A stretch of DNA of 64,000 nt from Amyloporia xantha (GCA_036971615.1 JAYKKR010000003.1:1240001-1304000); one strand, 5' to 3'; shown: positions 1 to 12,866, counted from the stretch's first letter. Numbers and translations are program-made. Notes: generated by a model from the sequence alone, not told the origin.

Positions 1-333
1 CATACGCGGGCATGGGAGGGTCCAGAAAACGCGCGCGACTGGTCCGTCGGTTCACGGCGAACCTTCGACTCCTTTTCTCCCTGCGACGAGCCCTGCAGAC
101 TGACTATACGCACTGAGCGCGGGGTCGGCTTCCGGCCGCCGGCAAACGGTTCATTGCTGGGACCTGGTTCGCTGAACATGCCCACCACGGATGACTGCAA
201 TGTCGACCGCGGGGCAGGCGGCGGGGGACGCTTCGGCAGCCAAGAGGGGTACCCTTCAGAGCTTGAGGACACTCCCTGTGGAGATTGCTGGGACGACGAC
301 GGGCGTGCAGACCCAGGCGTGGTCGGCTCTTGA
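1..333 (+). CDS. 3' end of an unidentified gene cut by the left window edge
   Basis: Frame 1 is open from the first base to a TGA at 331-333, 110 codons without a stop, although the in-frame ATG (178) would leave only about 50 residues. The predicted tail is Gly- and Asp-rich, with an acidic, Cys-containing stretch near the end (residues around TPCGDCWDDDGRAD). That composition looks like a real low-complexity C-terminus rather than random reading. No family is recognised. The rest of the gene lies outside the window, so no function can be given. A chance open frame in GC-rich DNA is the alternative. Confidence 0.4.
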   Translation, partial: HTRAWEGPENARDWSVGSRRTFDSFSPCDEPCRLTIRTERGVGFRPPANGSLLGPGSLNMPTTDDCNVDRGAGGGGRFGSQEGYPSELEDTPCGDCWDDDGRADPGVVGS

Positions 334-3012
334 TAATGCTGCCCTGCGCTGTCACGGTCGGACTGGTCTCGCGAGCTAGATCGTGTAGTGCTGGATTTTG
401 GCGATGGATCTTCAGACGACGGAGTAGCCGAGTCGTACTGTCGTGACATGGTCGTTGATTAGGCAAAAAAAATCATGCAACGTGAGTAGAGTAACCGAGA
501 GAGCAGAGCGTCCGTTCAACCAGCAGATAAGATGGGGTTTCACAGGCGGGCAACGCGGGCGCGGCGCGACGGACTGGACGCAACTCTGAGGCACTGTCGC
601 TGCAGAGGCCTTGAACGCGAGAGCCTCGTGTGCAATGACGACGGGCAGCCTCGTGGAGGGCGAGCGAGCAGAGGGAAACGCGCGCGAGGGACCTGAAGAT
701 CAACAACTCACCAAATAAAGTACAAGAAAAAATAGCCGCTGGCGGAGACCGGCACTGTCCGCCGCGCTTCAAATACTTCCGCGACTCTTCTTGTTTGGGA
801 ATTGTTTCAGGAATCAGATGCGATGTTCGAATGAATGTCGGAAATGAACGTGGGCAGCCAAGAGGCCGACTGCTTGCAGACGTAGGCGCAAAAGCCTATG
901 CGAGGCTTTCAGCGCAGTGGTGGTCGTAGTGAAAGGTATGATTTCCAATTGATTCTCGCTCCCATGCGTTGCCATGTCAATTTTGCGCAGGACGAACCGC
1001 GATGAGTAACACTGCAAAGAAATCACCGTTTCGCAGGCATTGAAAAGGGTAAGGTAGGCACGGGAAATGGTTTACTTATAAAATCATCTTGGGCAAGTTG
1101 AAATCGTGTGAAATATTATTATTTCATAAACCTGTTGGAGATTCACTAAGTTCAAGCTTGACATACTAAATAAGGTTACTTAAAATTAATAGAATGAAGC
1201 ATTTACTGACAGATCAGTAATTTCATGTATCTTTTATATAGCCTCATTTAGTCCATTAAATTTTAACTTTCCAATTCTACGATAGCTTTTGAAATAATAA
1301 CCATTCCATACAATTCCAACTTGCTTGAAATGGTTCCATAAGTCAATATTTGTTCACACCTATCTTACCCTTTTCACTGCCTGTGAAATGGTGATTTCTT
1401 TGCAGTGTAAAATCGTTGACTACGTCTACAGAACAATGGCCGTAAAAGGTTGGATTTTGACGTTCTGTTTGACGAATTTAGACGGGATGTCATCACGCCA
1501 CATGGTTGAAGAAGGATTCGCGCATGCGCTCTCCGCATTTCACGCGTGTGACCGGAAGACCGCCGTTTCCCTGTGCAAGCAAAGGCGAGGCGGTGCACTA
1601 TAAGGGAAAAAGTGCCGTCTTCGAAGACCTATCGCAGGTATCTGCATGTCGCGTGGTGTTCGTGCTGATGTCCTCGCCTGTGTCGCATATATCAAGGGTT
1701 CAAATCAGATTGCTGCAGCTAGCTCGTTGAAGAGGCATCCTCGCCGTCGTCGTCGCCTCTTCCCAACATGAAGCCCAGGCAACCTATGTCTTAGTCGCAC
1801 GGTATGGACTGCTGGACAGTGCCTGGGCGCAGCTTGCAGTTCTTGTCGTTTCTACTTCCCTTTTGTTTCTTCCTCTTCTTCATGTCTAACCGGTGGCCCT
1901 GGTGACGTGCCCAGTATAGCAACAACGCACTCGGAGATACTAGATTCTGAGAGTGTAAGGTATGTGACTGCGACATGACGACATGCAGGGAGCGTCCGGC
2001 ACTGATGGCATACGCGAGATAACCCACATTGGTTTTCGTGATGACTGCGGGAGAGCGACTCACATCTTTTGCGTAGCCTTATCAATATCTGCAAGGTGCG
2101 TTGGCGCCATGGAGATTTGGTCAGTCCGACGGAAAGACTGTTTGCCCATCACGAGGATAGCAATACCTGTGCGGTTTTCTTTGTGGTAATATCCGACATC
2201 TGCAGGTATGCGTTTTTTTTCTTGTCCACTGGCTGTATGCTCTGTTGTAGATGTGCGCCGACTGCGGGTTTCAACTAGACAGGCCGATATGATTGTCAAA
2301 GTGGGAGTACGAGGGTGAACGAAGTGGGGAAACTTATATATATGCGGCAGTGGGTACAGGGTTCGGCGGTTTCCTAGCTCTGCTCATTACTATACGTCAC
2401 CGAGTAACATTGGGTTTAATAGAACGGATATGACATTTGATTTGATTACAACAGTTATATGTCTCGCTGCTGGCATGTCTGTGTCTCTCTAAACGTTGAT
2501 CTGTCATTGTCAACAATCTTCGGAAGTACTACAGTCAGAAAAGGAAATATACTTGCTATTCTCGGATAAACGCTGCGCCTAAGTCAAAGTTCTCCCTCAA
2601 GATGAAATCAAACAGAAATATTGAGGCAATGTTAACATGAAACAGTGAAGGTCCTTAATTAATGTGAAATGAGTCTTATCCACGTTGACGAGGGTTATTT
2701 AGGGCCGCAGCCCATGCATGCAAACCTATGGAATTGTCCTTTGTCCCAGCGACGAGCCTTCGCCGGCTAAATCCTGCCATATCCTACTTTGCTTGTGCAT
2801 AGGTCTCCACAGGGTAAGCCAGCGTTAACAACGTTCACCATGTAAGCATTGACAACGTATTATACAATGAGTAACGGCCCCGAGCCGTAACTTATCACCG
2901 ACTGCGCGACAGAGTAGTCCTATCCACACGGCGATACATCTCTCTTGGCTATCATGTACAAAGTCTTAGGCCTCAGGCCTCATCATTGATAATAATCAAC
3001 TTCATGGAGGCT
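334..3012. other. Intergenic stretch, no supported gene
   Basis: About 2.7 kb with only short, overlapping, unrelated open frames. The part from 1060 to 1330 is AT-rich. No tRNA-like A/B boxes, conserved protein motif or repeat was seen. It separates the left-edge gene from the 3' end of the GMC pseudogene. Confidence 0.6.
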
Positions 3013-5380
3013 CTAGGGCTCTGCGAGGGGATATTGCAAGGCATCCTGGAAGGCTATCGGCAAAGTCGACGAGTTGACCCAAGCGGTCTTGACGAGATCG
3101 GCGGCTCTCTCTGCCACAGCGTACACATGTGCTTGTGTATGTGCTGCAGGAAGGTACGGCCACAAGTTCGCAAATGGGCACCCTTCATCCGCCTGTCTTC
3201 ATGCAAGACTTACCAACACCGAGGCGTCGACGACGCGCAAGCCAGAGACACCTTTCACAAGGAGATCAGGCGTCACAACGCCCTCTTCGCTGAACGCGGA
3301 CATCATGCGCGCCGTTCCGACAGGATGCCACGCAGTAGAAGCGTAATTGCGCACGTGAAAATAGCAATTTCCTCATCCGTTTGTGCGATGGCGAGCTCCG
3401 GGGCAGGTCCTAGAATATAGCCGTCCCAAGAGGGGCCCTGCAGGACTGACTTGCAGGTCCTCACAGCATCAAGCATTGCGTCAACATCGAATTGCGCCGT
3501 CATAAATCCCGGATCAATCAGCGGGCTTTCAAAGGGAACATTGGATGCGAGGAGGATGGAGCCGCCTACCATATTAAAGTCAGCTTTGGACAGGACGTTA
3601 ACGCTCTAATTCGGATACTTACGAGAAGCGGGAGAAACAATAACTGTGACAATTGCTAGATGACGTCGTATTGTGGGAGCTAGCGTTGGTGGCACATATC
3701 CATTCTGTACCAGGGGGATCATTCAGCACGTTGGCCTCTACATACCTGGCCTAGATAGCAAGAAACAACTCACAGCGGGGACGAATTCAATATGAGGAGG
3801 CGAGGGACCCGCCGAAGGATCCGCATTATTGGCGAGAATGCCAGAATCAGGGCTTAACCTCGACCAGGCTAGATGATCCGCGCCGTCGCTCACAAATGAT
3901 CCGGTACCCGTGGCGTTCCACTGTGCGAGAAGTTCCGCCTCTAGGGTTGCGTTGTGGAAGGCATCATCCCAGGTATCGGTAGAATTCACAAGCCGGTGGT
4001 TCGCAAGCAGGGGATGGTCCATCAGATTCTGCCCGACCTCGCTGTTGTTCACAAGCGGAGTGACGCCAACGGATTTCAGGAGCTCAGCGTCGCCTATTCC
4101 ATTCAATTGTAGTATCTGAGGTGTACCGACGGCGCCCGCGCACAATATGACTTCTTTCGTCGCCGATACGGTGAAACGTGGGCCTGGATAGAAATCAAAA
4201 TTAACGGACGGTCCTCTGCCATCGGTTCTATCACTTACTGGACGCGGTCTGCGCCATCTCGACTTGGGTGAACGATAGCATCCCATCACGGGTATCACTG
4301 GTATTGGACGCGATAAGTCTCGTCCCTGTCGTTTCGATCAGGACATCCAGATTCGGACGGGACAGGGCCGGGTGGAGGTATCCAGTCGCCGAGCTGCTGA
4401 TTCGTCCAGAGGTCGTGATGGAGTGCTGCACCCAGCCTAAGGAGGCTTTAAATAGAGCGCCCAATTTGCATTATTACGACTCGCCTAGACCTATGGGATA
4501 ACCAGATTTCAAGTCTTCGTTGTATGGCCACCGAGGCGTATCTTCAGTGGTCATGCCGAGAACCATATTCCCGATGGCGGCAGGATATCCCGTGAGACTG
4601 ATTTGAATGGGCCCATCCGCACCATGGTGATTAGGCCCCATCTTCCCCGTTGTAACAAATGATCACTGGGAGGTATCAGACTCTCGCTCTAGTGCGACCG
4701 GAGAAAGGTGTCAGTACGTATATTCCGCCGGATAGATGAGGCATTAACCTTCTTCATGTAAGGAAGCATCTCGTCCCAGGACCAGCCACTGTCTCCCGTT
4801 ATATTGGCGTACCGATCAAAATCACCAGCTGATCCCCTAGTCCAGAACAGCCAGTCTTGGGGGAAATGGTTAGATTAGCGGTGAATAGTACTCGGGGAAC
4901 TAACTTATTGCGTTGGAACCACCCAGGACACGGCCTCGAGGGAATGACATAAGTCTGTCGTGCAAACCTGCTTGCGGAGTAGTGGTATAACTCTACGCAA
5001 CGGAAGTATTAGGAATTAACGTCCAATCCAAGAAGGGGACCTCGACTGCTTCGACAGCGGTGTTACTGGCCAAATGAATCAGCGTGATGCACAGGAAATA
5101 GACCATGTCCTTTACCTTGGACCAGCTTCTATGACGAGCACTGGAAATTCCGGGTTCTCGGTGAGTCTGCTGGCGAGCATATTTCCAGCCGTTCCAGCTG
5201 TGCAGAAGGGAGGGTAAAATTGGCTACTATGTACGCTCATGGTAAAACATACTCACCTCCGACGATTACGAAATCATACTGAGTCTGTGGAAGAAGACCT
5301 GGATCCGTGTACAATTTACATGTAGCAAGCGGTAAATAGATCACAATTAGCAGCGAGAGGAAAGCGAGAGCTGCAGTCAT
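3013..5380 (-). pseudogene. GMC-family FAD oxidoreductase (aryl-alcohol-oxidase-like), disabled
   Basis: The ATG at 5380 opens a signal peptide (MTAALAFLSLLIVIYLPLA) followed by YDFVIVGG, the start of the FAD-binding fold of secreted GMC alcohol oxidases. Later exons give EAGPSNTAVEAVEVPFLDW, PRGRVLGGSNAI, a GMC signature-2 relative (GAVGTPQILQLNGIGD) and the catalytic-His segment AWHPVGTARM. The tail AAHTQAHVYAVAERAADLV ends at a TAG (3013-3015). In the family these enzymes oxidise aryl or other alcohols outside the cell and make H2O2 for lignocellulose decay. Three lesions break this copy: an in-frame TAG at 4993-4995 where relatives carry Trp before YTTTPQAGL, a 1-nt shift near 4655-4662 after SESLIPPSDH, and a further shift near 3352-3358 just before NYASTAWHP. 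No intron placement repairs them. Several independent sequencing errors are possible but less likely. Confidence 0.88.
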
Positions 5381-7567
5381 AGTGTACAAGTATCTCGCAA
5401 CACCTCAGATTCAGAAGGAATGGCGATGGACGCACAAGCACGACTAATGCGTTTAAATAACTCAGGCCTCGTTCCGTAACGCTTAAGATAATACCCCCAA
5501 AGCATGTGCTTGACTACACATTCTGAGGAAGCTGGTAGTCGTTTCATCGGTCGTATTTTCGGTGTCCATCGGGCATGCTCTCCAGTGCAATACGGCCAGC
5601 GAGCGCAATATGAGGGAGTGAAGTACTCACACTAGATGCATGGCGGCAGACTAGCCTTCATCCGATCAATCATCTCGAAGTGAAGGACGCCATTAAGGCG
5701 CTCAATTCGAAGCACGTCTTTGCACTGGCAGGCGCAAGTAGAAGCGAATATCTTCCGGCTGTAGGTACCCGTATTCTCACCAAGGACTTGACATAAAGAC
5801 GGACACCATTGTGGACACCGCCAGCTAACTGGTGAAACCCGAGAGCAGTAAACGGCAACAACATTGATTATAATTGAATTCGGACAGCAATGCCGAGTGA
5901 TCTTCGCCATCACGTAAGGCTTTCCATTGAGCATGTAAATGTTCTTTTAGTGACACGCCGCTGTGAGCCCGAAAGCTAAAATCGGACGCCCGAACTTCTA
6001 GCTTTGCCTTCAGCACTTACTGTAAAAGTAGAACGTTGGACATTGAACATTTCGTGAGTACTGAACTCCTGGAAATGGGTGAGATCTACCGTAGTATGGA
6101 AGTGTGTCACAGTAGTTTTGACTCGGGCTTCTTTTAAAAATTCATTCGTCGCTAGGACGGATGTCTAGCACCACCTTCTTGTGTACTTTCCTGAAATGTC
6201 CACTTGTTGCTTGCCCGTTTTTCCAGGTGCGGAAGTGGTGGAAAGCGATATATGACTTCTTGATGATCTTCACCGACCCGTACGACAGCAATAAGATCCA
6301 CAGCTCTCTCCATGATAGCGTAGACAACTGGTTGTATCTGCTGCTAGAGGGTATGGTTATGTTTCCCGAATTAGCCGCTGTCACATTGCCACCCATTAAG
6401 CTTACCGGTGCAAGCAGATCGACGATACACAAGGATTATCCACCCTTCGCAAGTAAATTGGAGGTTGGAACGCCCTCGCCGCTTGAATTAAGCACAGTGT
6501 GTGCAGATCACACTGAAAAGCACGTAGTGGAATGTGCAGTTCGGATGGCATGCCCCGATCTTGTCACTTCTTGTGTACCGGCGATCGCGGGAACGGGTAC
6601 TTGAACATAGCCTTCTCACATCGGGTTTAGCAAGGATGATTTCGCAGTCTCAATAGCCTCGGACATGACAGATGTCTGTGGTGGGCTGTCGAGTCTCTGG
6701 TTGTAATCCGTAAGGCAGAACTTTATAGTGGCATACGCACTAGAGTCGGGATACACAGTGATCGTGAAGATTGGTCATATAATTTCTCGACAGAGGCATA
6801 GACTTACTATCGACATCCATCTATTCTACCAGTGGTCGTAGATTCAGCATGTGTTGTCTCAATGGATCGAAGGTAACTCACCCTACGATGAATTCCAGAT
6901 GGATGGCGGAGGACTGAATCATTGTAATTGCTGAAGATGACAAGATACTCGACAAAGCTATAGGGTCCATGACGTTTTTCCCTAAAAGGCGGAGTTTCAG
7001 CGGAAACTGCTCCTCTAATGCGAGACTTCATCCAACAGTATTCTTCGAGTTGACAAAACGATATCTACAAGACGTAAGATAAATCGTCAATTAGTGAATG
7101 AAGTCTACGGCATCTCGACAAGAGAGAGCTCCATCGGTCGTATAATATAAATCTGGTCGCTCGGGTCTAGTACATGAATTGTGATCATGAGTACATCGCA
7201 TGGAGGAAATTGACCCAGTGGGTTAGCTCAGCCAGTATCGAAGCTAAATTACTGCTCAGAATCCGAGCCGATCCAACCTTTGGTAAGGGTTATATATGGA
7301 TTGTAGATGATGACTCAGTTGTAGGAATGCGCGAGAAAGTTAAACATACCTGTTAGTGCTGTCACTTACTGTAAGTACTGTACTTGAATGTTGTTACGGT
7401 TTCAAGGTTAACGTTAAGCGCTTAAGCGCTTCGGTCCAATGTTACGTAAGCAACGCGGTCTAGGAGAGGCTGTTGAGAGGTTGACAACTCTCAGCTCGCA
7501 CTAAACCTCCTGCTGAATCCTCGGCTCTGTTGTTTGCATTAACCCCTTCAGTTACTCATATAGTCGC
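5381..7567. other. Intergenic stretch, no supported gene
   Basis: About 2.2 kb between the 5' end of the GMC pseudogene and the BAR-like gene. A 147-codon open frame at 6161-6604 (+) has no recognisable domain and no clear splice partners, so it is not called. A short palindrome around AAGCGCTTAAGCGCTT lies near 7415-7430. Nothing else stands out. Confidence 0.5.
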
Positions 7568-10500
7568 ATGGTTCACCGCCCGGCTGATTCTCGGCTTCTC
7601 ACGAATCTATTCACGCACGAAAAGGACTACTCGAAGCACCTCATACACCTGCTCGAGCATTCACAAGTCTCTCTGGCGTCGTTCTCTGCCTATGCTTCTG
7701 CATCGTCTCCTGCACTCTCTCAGGTAATTGGAACTGTTGCGGGCGTGTTTGCAGGTGCGGATGACGCGCTGCGCAAGTATGCCGCTTCACTGGAGGGCTG
7801 GCAAAATCAATTAAAGGCGCTCATAGACTTGGAGGATGAGGTGGGGAACATAGTGCGTGACCGCGAAATACTGTGAGTGTCTCTGCTGCTCCGAGATTCG
7901 TACAGACAAGGAGGGTGCAAGCTGGGCTCATGACCACGTTGAGCGTTTGGGGATGCGGCGATCTCCATGCGGCTGTTCCACCTGCAGGTGAATTGGTCTC
8001 TGTTCGATGACAGTCTGTGTTTGCACGTCCAGGTTAACCTGCAGGTCTCTCGCGAGTAGTAGATGGGTGCAGTTGCACATTTGACCCCGAACTTTAGCAC
8101 TTTCTACTACGATATGATACGGGTTTGTGACTGCCCTGGTCAGCCCATGGCCGACCTGTGCATCTCTCGTTAGAGCTACCTGCACGGATCGTATGTGGCC
8201 TGTACATGTCACCCGGGACGGGGTATGGCGACACTTGGGACGAGTATAACTCGAGTTTGCTCCTTACGCAGTGCCGGGACCAACTCGAGAGGCACCATCG
8301 CGACTTCTGATTGGATGGATGTGCCAGACTCTCTGGTACTCACCTATAAAGTTCCTGCTCGATTGCTAATGCGCGCAGCCAAACTTTCTGTTCTTATGAT
8401 TCATCGAGGGACCTTATATTTTAAGCGTGCTTGATGATTCATTCGCCTCGCTGCGTTCATAACACAAGACAAGCAATCAGGTCAGGTCAGGCAGAGAGCA
8501 TTCACGAGACTATTGACTTTTTTTTCAATCTGCTCATTGTTACTCTCTAATTCAACTTGGGCAGTCGATATTCATGAACGGTGTTTAAAACATTGCGGGA
8601 GAACGAACTGTTAGAACTGTGGTATACCGTCGATGATACACGGTCCTACAGTCAGGCCCAGCTTGAGCTCCACTCGTTCTGGGCTTGACGCATAGATCTG
8701 AATGTTGCTCGTGCTCTCTGGCGTGTTCGTGCGATTGTCGAAGACGACACACACTTCCGCAGTACATTTTTGAACAGTCAAAATGGTCCCCTCGACGCTT
8801 GAACCCCTCTGAACTCATTCCTCCCTCATGTATTCCCTTTGCTAATCGTCTTTGGTTGCTTATACAGCGTGACTCGTCTCATCAAAGCCTCTAAGCAACA
8901 AAAACATTCGCGCGACTCTTTTCTGGGCTCCTCTGGGTCGGCCTCCTCTCTCAGCTTCTCGAAACCTGAAGTGTCTGTCGGGCCGAAGCTCGGAGCTGCA
9001 CAGACTGAACTACAAGCATGCGAAGCGCACCTGGCGATGAAAGAACGGGAGCTGGAGAGCCTTCGGACGACGGCAATCCAGAACGGACTGCAGATGCGTT
9101 GCAAGGCAATGGTCGAATGCGGGTGGACGTGGGGCGAGATGGGGAAGGAGGGTCTGCGCGCTCTAGAGAGCCTTGGCAAGAGCCCGGGGGATATGCCAAA
9201 CGGACACGGTACGTACGTCGTGGTATTCGCGTGGCGAAGGGATCACGTAGTTTACGTCTTTGTCTGCATTCGCAAACGCGAGGCGCTTCGCCGAGTTAGC
9301 AGCTATTGCTCCATCAATCTCATTGAAGTCCGCTGACGCCTGGCTGCTCTTTTCGTAGGTGCACATCCATACGCGTCCTCGCTAAAACCGCTTCCCGGTT
9401 TCAGTCATCAATCCGACTCTGGACATGCTCCATCTGACCTGTCTTCTTTAGCACCATCGCAGTCTGCCTCACAAATCGGATTACCCGGGTCGGTTGAGGG
9501 TGGAAGCAGCGATGCGTGGCGAAGCCCGCCACCAAACAGGGCACCGACACCGCCTAGGGGTTACTTGTTGCACATCCCGCCTGCGCACGCAATTGAGGAC
9601 GGTGCTGTCCCGAGTGGTAGACCGCGACCACAATGGCGGATCTCGGAGGTAGAGGAACCTGACGAAGAAGTAGGTGGGAGCAGCGAGGGGGAAGATGAAG
9701 AAGTAGGGCCCGTGGAAGTGCATGAGAACGAGCGGTTCACCTCAAAGGGAAGAGGGAATGCAAAGGCAGTGGCCAGTGCAGCCGATGATGCACCACGCCC
9801 GTTCTCCCTACGTACACGACAAGGGTCAGAGGACAGCTCGGGGCATGTGTACTTCCCTTCCGCACCGCCTTTGACAACTAATCTGTCATCACAAAGTAGC
9901 AAGGAGCGACACAAGAAAGGATCCATGTCGCTTTTCGCAAGGAGCATCGCCGCTCTGTTCCACCATAAGGACAAGAATGGACCGGCTGCCGAGGAGCGCC
10001 CACCACCAGCCAGTGGTGGTCGGGGATGGCAGACGCGTACGGACAAACACCTGGCAAAATCACGGAAGGGGGATGATAGCTCTGACGACGAGCGTGATGC
10101 TCGTTCTGAGGTTGTGCACTCCCATTCGACGTGGTCCCCAGCGAATGCGCCAAAACGTCGGGCAATGTCCCTCGCCCCTTCGCCATCGGACCCTGCCACT
10201 TCAAGTGCATCGCAGCGCTTGAAGAAGAAGAGCAAGCGCAACTCTGCGCAAACACGATCTAACCTTCATGTCGATAGTGACGCGGGTCGGGAATGGATAA
10301 GCGATAGTGGCAATGCGAAGATGAAGTCAGCTCCTTCTCCAAGGAAGAGAGATGGCTCTGCAGATAGTCGTAGACTAAGAACAAACAGCGAGGCCGGCCA
10401 ATCTACCCCATCGCGGAACACAACCGTTGGCACGAATGGCAGGAATCGTGCACCACCCGAGGCACCATCAGCCAGTGCTCACACTTCACTGTCGCGTAAT

Positions 10501-11628
10501 TCTTCTCTCTCGAAGCAGTCCGCGTTCAGTTCCGCCTCAGCGCCTGTTCAATCGCTCACTCGTAATCCCACAATGCCTACCTTATCCTCGTCAACACGCA
10601 CAGTCGATCAACCTACCCCAACAAGACGACGCACGGCTTCTATCGAAATCAGTGATACAGCTTCCATGCCTACCCAGTCCACTCCTGCGAAGACGCACAA
10701 GCGCGGTAGTTCCATGTCGTCCGTGCATCGATCAGGCTTGACGCGCGATGGCGATGGGCCGAGCCTGATGAGTATTGTCGAAGGCGTTACGAAGCAGAAT
10801 AAGGAAGCGTGGGCGAAGCAGGACCCCAATCGCATGCTTGTTTTACCCAAGGCTCCGCCTCCAGTGAGCGTGAGTTTGGACATGGAGGAGATCCGCAGGC
10901 CTCCCCTCAACGGTGGTGGAGAACCGTCCAAATTAGTGGTTCCTTCGCCTTCTTACGACCAGACCTATGTCTCCGCGTCGGCGTCTGCACCTTCGCTACC
11001 TCTCTCAGCTACCCGACCGCCCGTAAGGCTGCCTCTGCGTTCGGCCCTGAGAAATAGTCGTACGCCATCGCCTAATCCTCCGGTAGCCACCATCGGATCC
11101 TCAGCCCGCGCAGCTCTTGATCTAGCTATTTCTGCACCAGGTCCAATAGTGGCTCGGAATACGGGTGCTGCACCAGCTGCTGTTTCCGCACCGAATAAAG
11201 ATAATGACACAGTGTCCATTTCATCCTATGAAACTGGCAACGAAGAATTTGAAGACGCAGAGTCTACACCTCCTCCCCCTCATGACGAAAAGCCGCTCGC
11301 CACAGCAGGCAGTGATTTGTCCAATTCTACAGCTTCAACTGCATCACCACCCACTCGGCGGAAGAGCGTACGGATGTCACTACCGCCTACCTTCTCCACT
11401 ACACCACCCGCGTTTGACGACGACGGCGAAGCTGAAAGACGCAGACACCATCCGTGGGCTTCTTCATCTACTCCTCCGGCCCCGTCTGAAGGCACTGTTT
11501 CGAGCGGGTGGTCGACAAGGATCGATCCGGATGGGACAAAGGATTTCTGGCAGGATTCTAGTGATGAGGATGAAGAGTATAGGACAGCGAAAAGACTTCT
11601 GACTCGTGGCAAGAAGGCTGGCCGTTGA
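7568..11628 (+). CDS. BAR/IMD-like protein with a long disordered Ser/Pro-rich tail
   Basis: Three exons (7568-7872, 8868-9208, 9359-11628) give a 971-residue protein. The first about 215 residues are helical: LTNLFTHEKDYSKHLIHLL, then GWQNQLKALIDLEDEVGNI, then AAQTELQACEAHLAMKERE. They end in MVECGWTWGEMGKEGLRAL, a layout like fungal BAR/I-BAR (Ivy1-type) membrane-curvature proteins. The rest is low complexity with acidic patches (EVEEPDEEVGGSSEGEDEE) and many Ser/Thr-Pro motifs, ending in an acidic SSDEDEEY segment, so it is probably phosphorylated. By family it would bind phosphoinositide membranes at the cell cortex or vacuole. The BAR assignment rests on fold pattern and composition, not a signature motif. 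The ATG at 7568 is the first one in frame with the helical block. The first intron is unusually long. Confidence 0.7.
7873..8867 (+). other. 995-bp intron in the BAR-like gene
   Basis: The donor GTGAGT and acceptor TTATACAG join REI-L to VTRLIKASK in frame. Neighbouring introns in the window are 45-150 nt, so this is 6-20 times longer. No transposon ends or coding exon were recognised inside. It contains the repeated short string ACCTGCAGG and a few GGTCA repeats near 8478. Confidence 0.6.
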
Positions 11629-11958
11629 TTATCGGTTTGGTTCTACCCTTTCAAACATGCGAATTTGACTCAGAAGGTCGCGGAAGGCAACTCTTCAGGT
11701 TTTCTGAAAATATACTAGTATTTACCTCTCTAATTCTTATATAGCATTTTAGGCACTGAATATGTAATTTTTGGATAGCATATTGCTTAGGTTATTTAGC
11801 ACTTGTATATTTTCATCTGCAGCAATTACGTAACCTTTTGTGCGCTTAAAGACGTCTTTGACCACTGAACAGAAGTCTTTAGATTTGCAAGCCGCCTTGA
11901 GCCACAACCATCTCGTCTCTTACATAACATACACAACCATACCAACTAGTATTCCACA

Positions 11959-12617
11959 ATGTCTGACGGGGAGCAGCCAACGCCGACGCACGACGTAGAG
12001 CCCAAGGCAGAGGATGCTAATGCGCCGATCAACATCAAGGTCAGTATTAGCGCATCTTCTGCACGTTTCGTCTTTGAGACTGATGTCTTGTTTGATCCCG
12101 TGGAACTTTAGGTGACAACACAGACAGGAGAGGAGGTGTTCTTTAAGATCAAGCGGAACACAAAGCTGAGCAAGCTCCAAGGAGCATATGCTGCGAAGGT
12201 GGGCAAGGACGTGAACAGCATCCGGTGAGTGGCACTCATCTTGAATCGCGGTGCGCACTATGGCAAGTCCTGAATCGCCCAGTCGAGTATCGTTGCTGGG
12301 CGATGCAAGACTGAATTCATTGTGTAATGCATGGTAAACGGCCGTTTGATTGTATGTTCATACCGCATTCACTAGGTTTCTGTACGATGGTACAAGAATA
12401 AACGATGATGACACGCCAGCATCGCTGGACATGGAAGATAATGGTGCGTCCGTACAATATGCCTGCTGTGCTACGTTAATCATAATTATATTGTGTGTAG
12501 ATACAATCGATGTAATGGTAGAACGTGAGTCAAATTTTGTACATCCTGAAAGAATAAAGCTGACAAACACAAACCCCCTATTATCACCGAATATCAGAGG
12601 TTGGAGGTTCAGCGTGA
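11959..12617 (+). CDS. SMT3: SUMO (ubiquitin-like modifier)
   Basis: Five exons (11959-12039, 12112-12224, 12376-12443, 12501-12524, 12598-12617) encode 101 residues. After a short polar N-terminus the beta-grasp fold is clear: INIKVTTQTGEEVFFKIKR, then KLSKLQGAYAAKVGKDVNSI, RFLYDGTRINDDDTPASLDM and DTIDVMVEQVGGSA. The QVGG is the processed C-terminus. A Ulp-type protease would remove the trailing SA before the glycine is conjugated to lysines of target proteins in the nucleus. Length and motifs match fungal Smt3. The last two coding exons are only 24 and 20 nt, so automatic gene callers could easily truncate the essential GG. Confidence 0.96.
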
Positions 12618-12793
12618 TGTCGGCGGGGTGTTCGATCTCTCGTTATTTGCTGTCTGTTCTGTAGTATCATTCCGTCCTCTTTCCGTCCTTTTGTGTCGTG
12701 CATACATATTACTTCATTGTAGCGTCCTTATCAGTCGAGTTGTTAACGTCTGTCAAATGTTGTGATAGCCTCAAACGACTTAGTGACAGTGTA

Positions 12794-12866
12794 GACCAAG
12801 CGAATAATTTGAGTCTATCCATAATGAAAAGACCAAGCGAATAATTTGAGTCTATCCATAATGAAC
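12794..12866. repeat. Two-copy 37-bp tandem duplication
   Basis: The string beginning GACCAAGCGAATAATTTGAG occurs at 12794 and again at 12831. The two copies are essentially identical over about 36 bp, which implies a recent slippage or unequal-exchange event in the spacer downstream of SUMO. Confidence 0.9.

Noticed and set aside
104..772. Minus-strand and alternative + frames near the left edge
   Set aside because: They overlap the frame that is open from base 1 to 333 and lack any motif; the edge frame was preferred, with modest confidence.
4993..4995. Possible 28-nt intron removing the in-frame TAG of the GMC gene
   Set aside because: A GT...AG pair exists, but 28 nt is below workable intron size and the join would leave the downstream YTTTPQAGL block out of frame.
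6161..6604. 147-codon + strand open frame with some protein-like sequence
   Set aside because: It has no recognised domain, no upstream or downstream exon joins, and overlapping alternatives on the other strand, so it is not listed as a gene.
7415..7430. Palindrome AAGCGCTTAAGCGCTT
   Set aside because: A single short palindrome in a spacer without a partner or family context; not enough to call a regulatory site.
9561..10241. 226-codon minus-strand open frame
   Set aside because: It is antisense to the Ser-rich exon of the BAR-like gene; the sense frame is spliced, continuous over 680 codons and has the expected composition.
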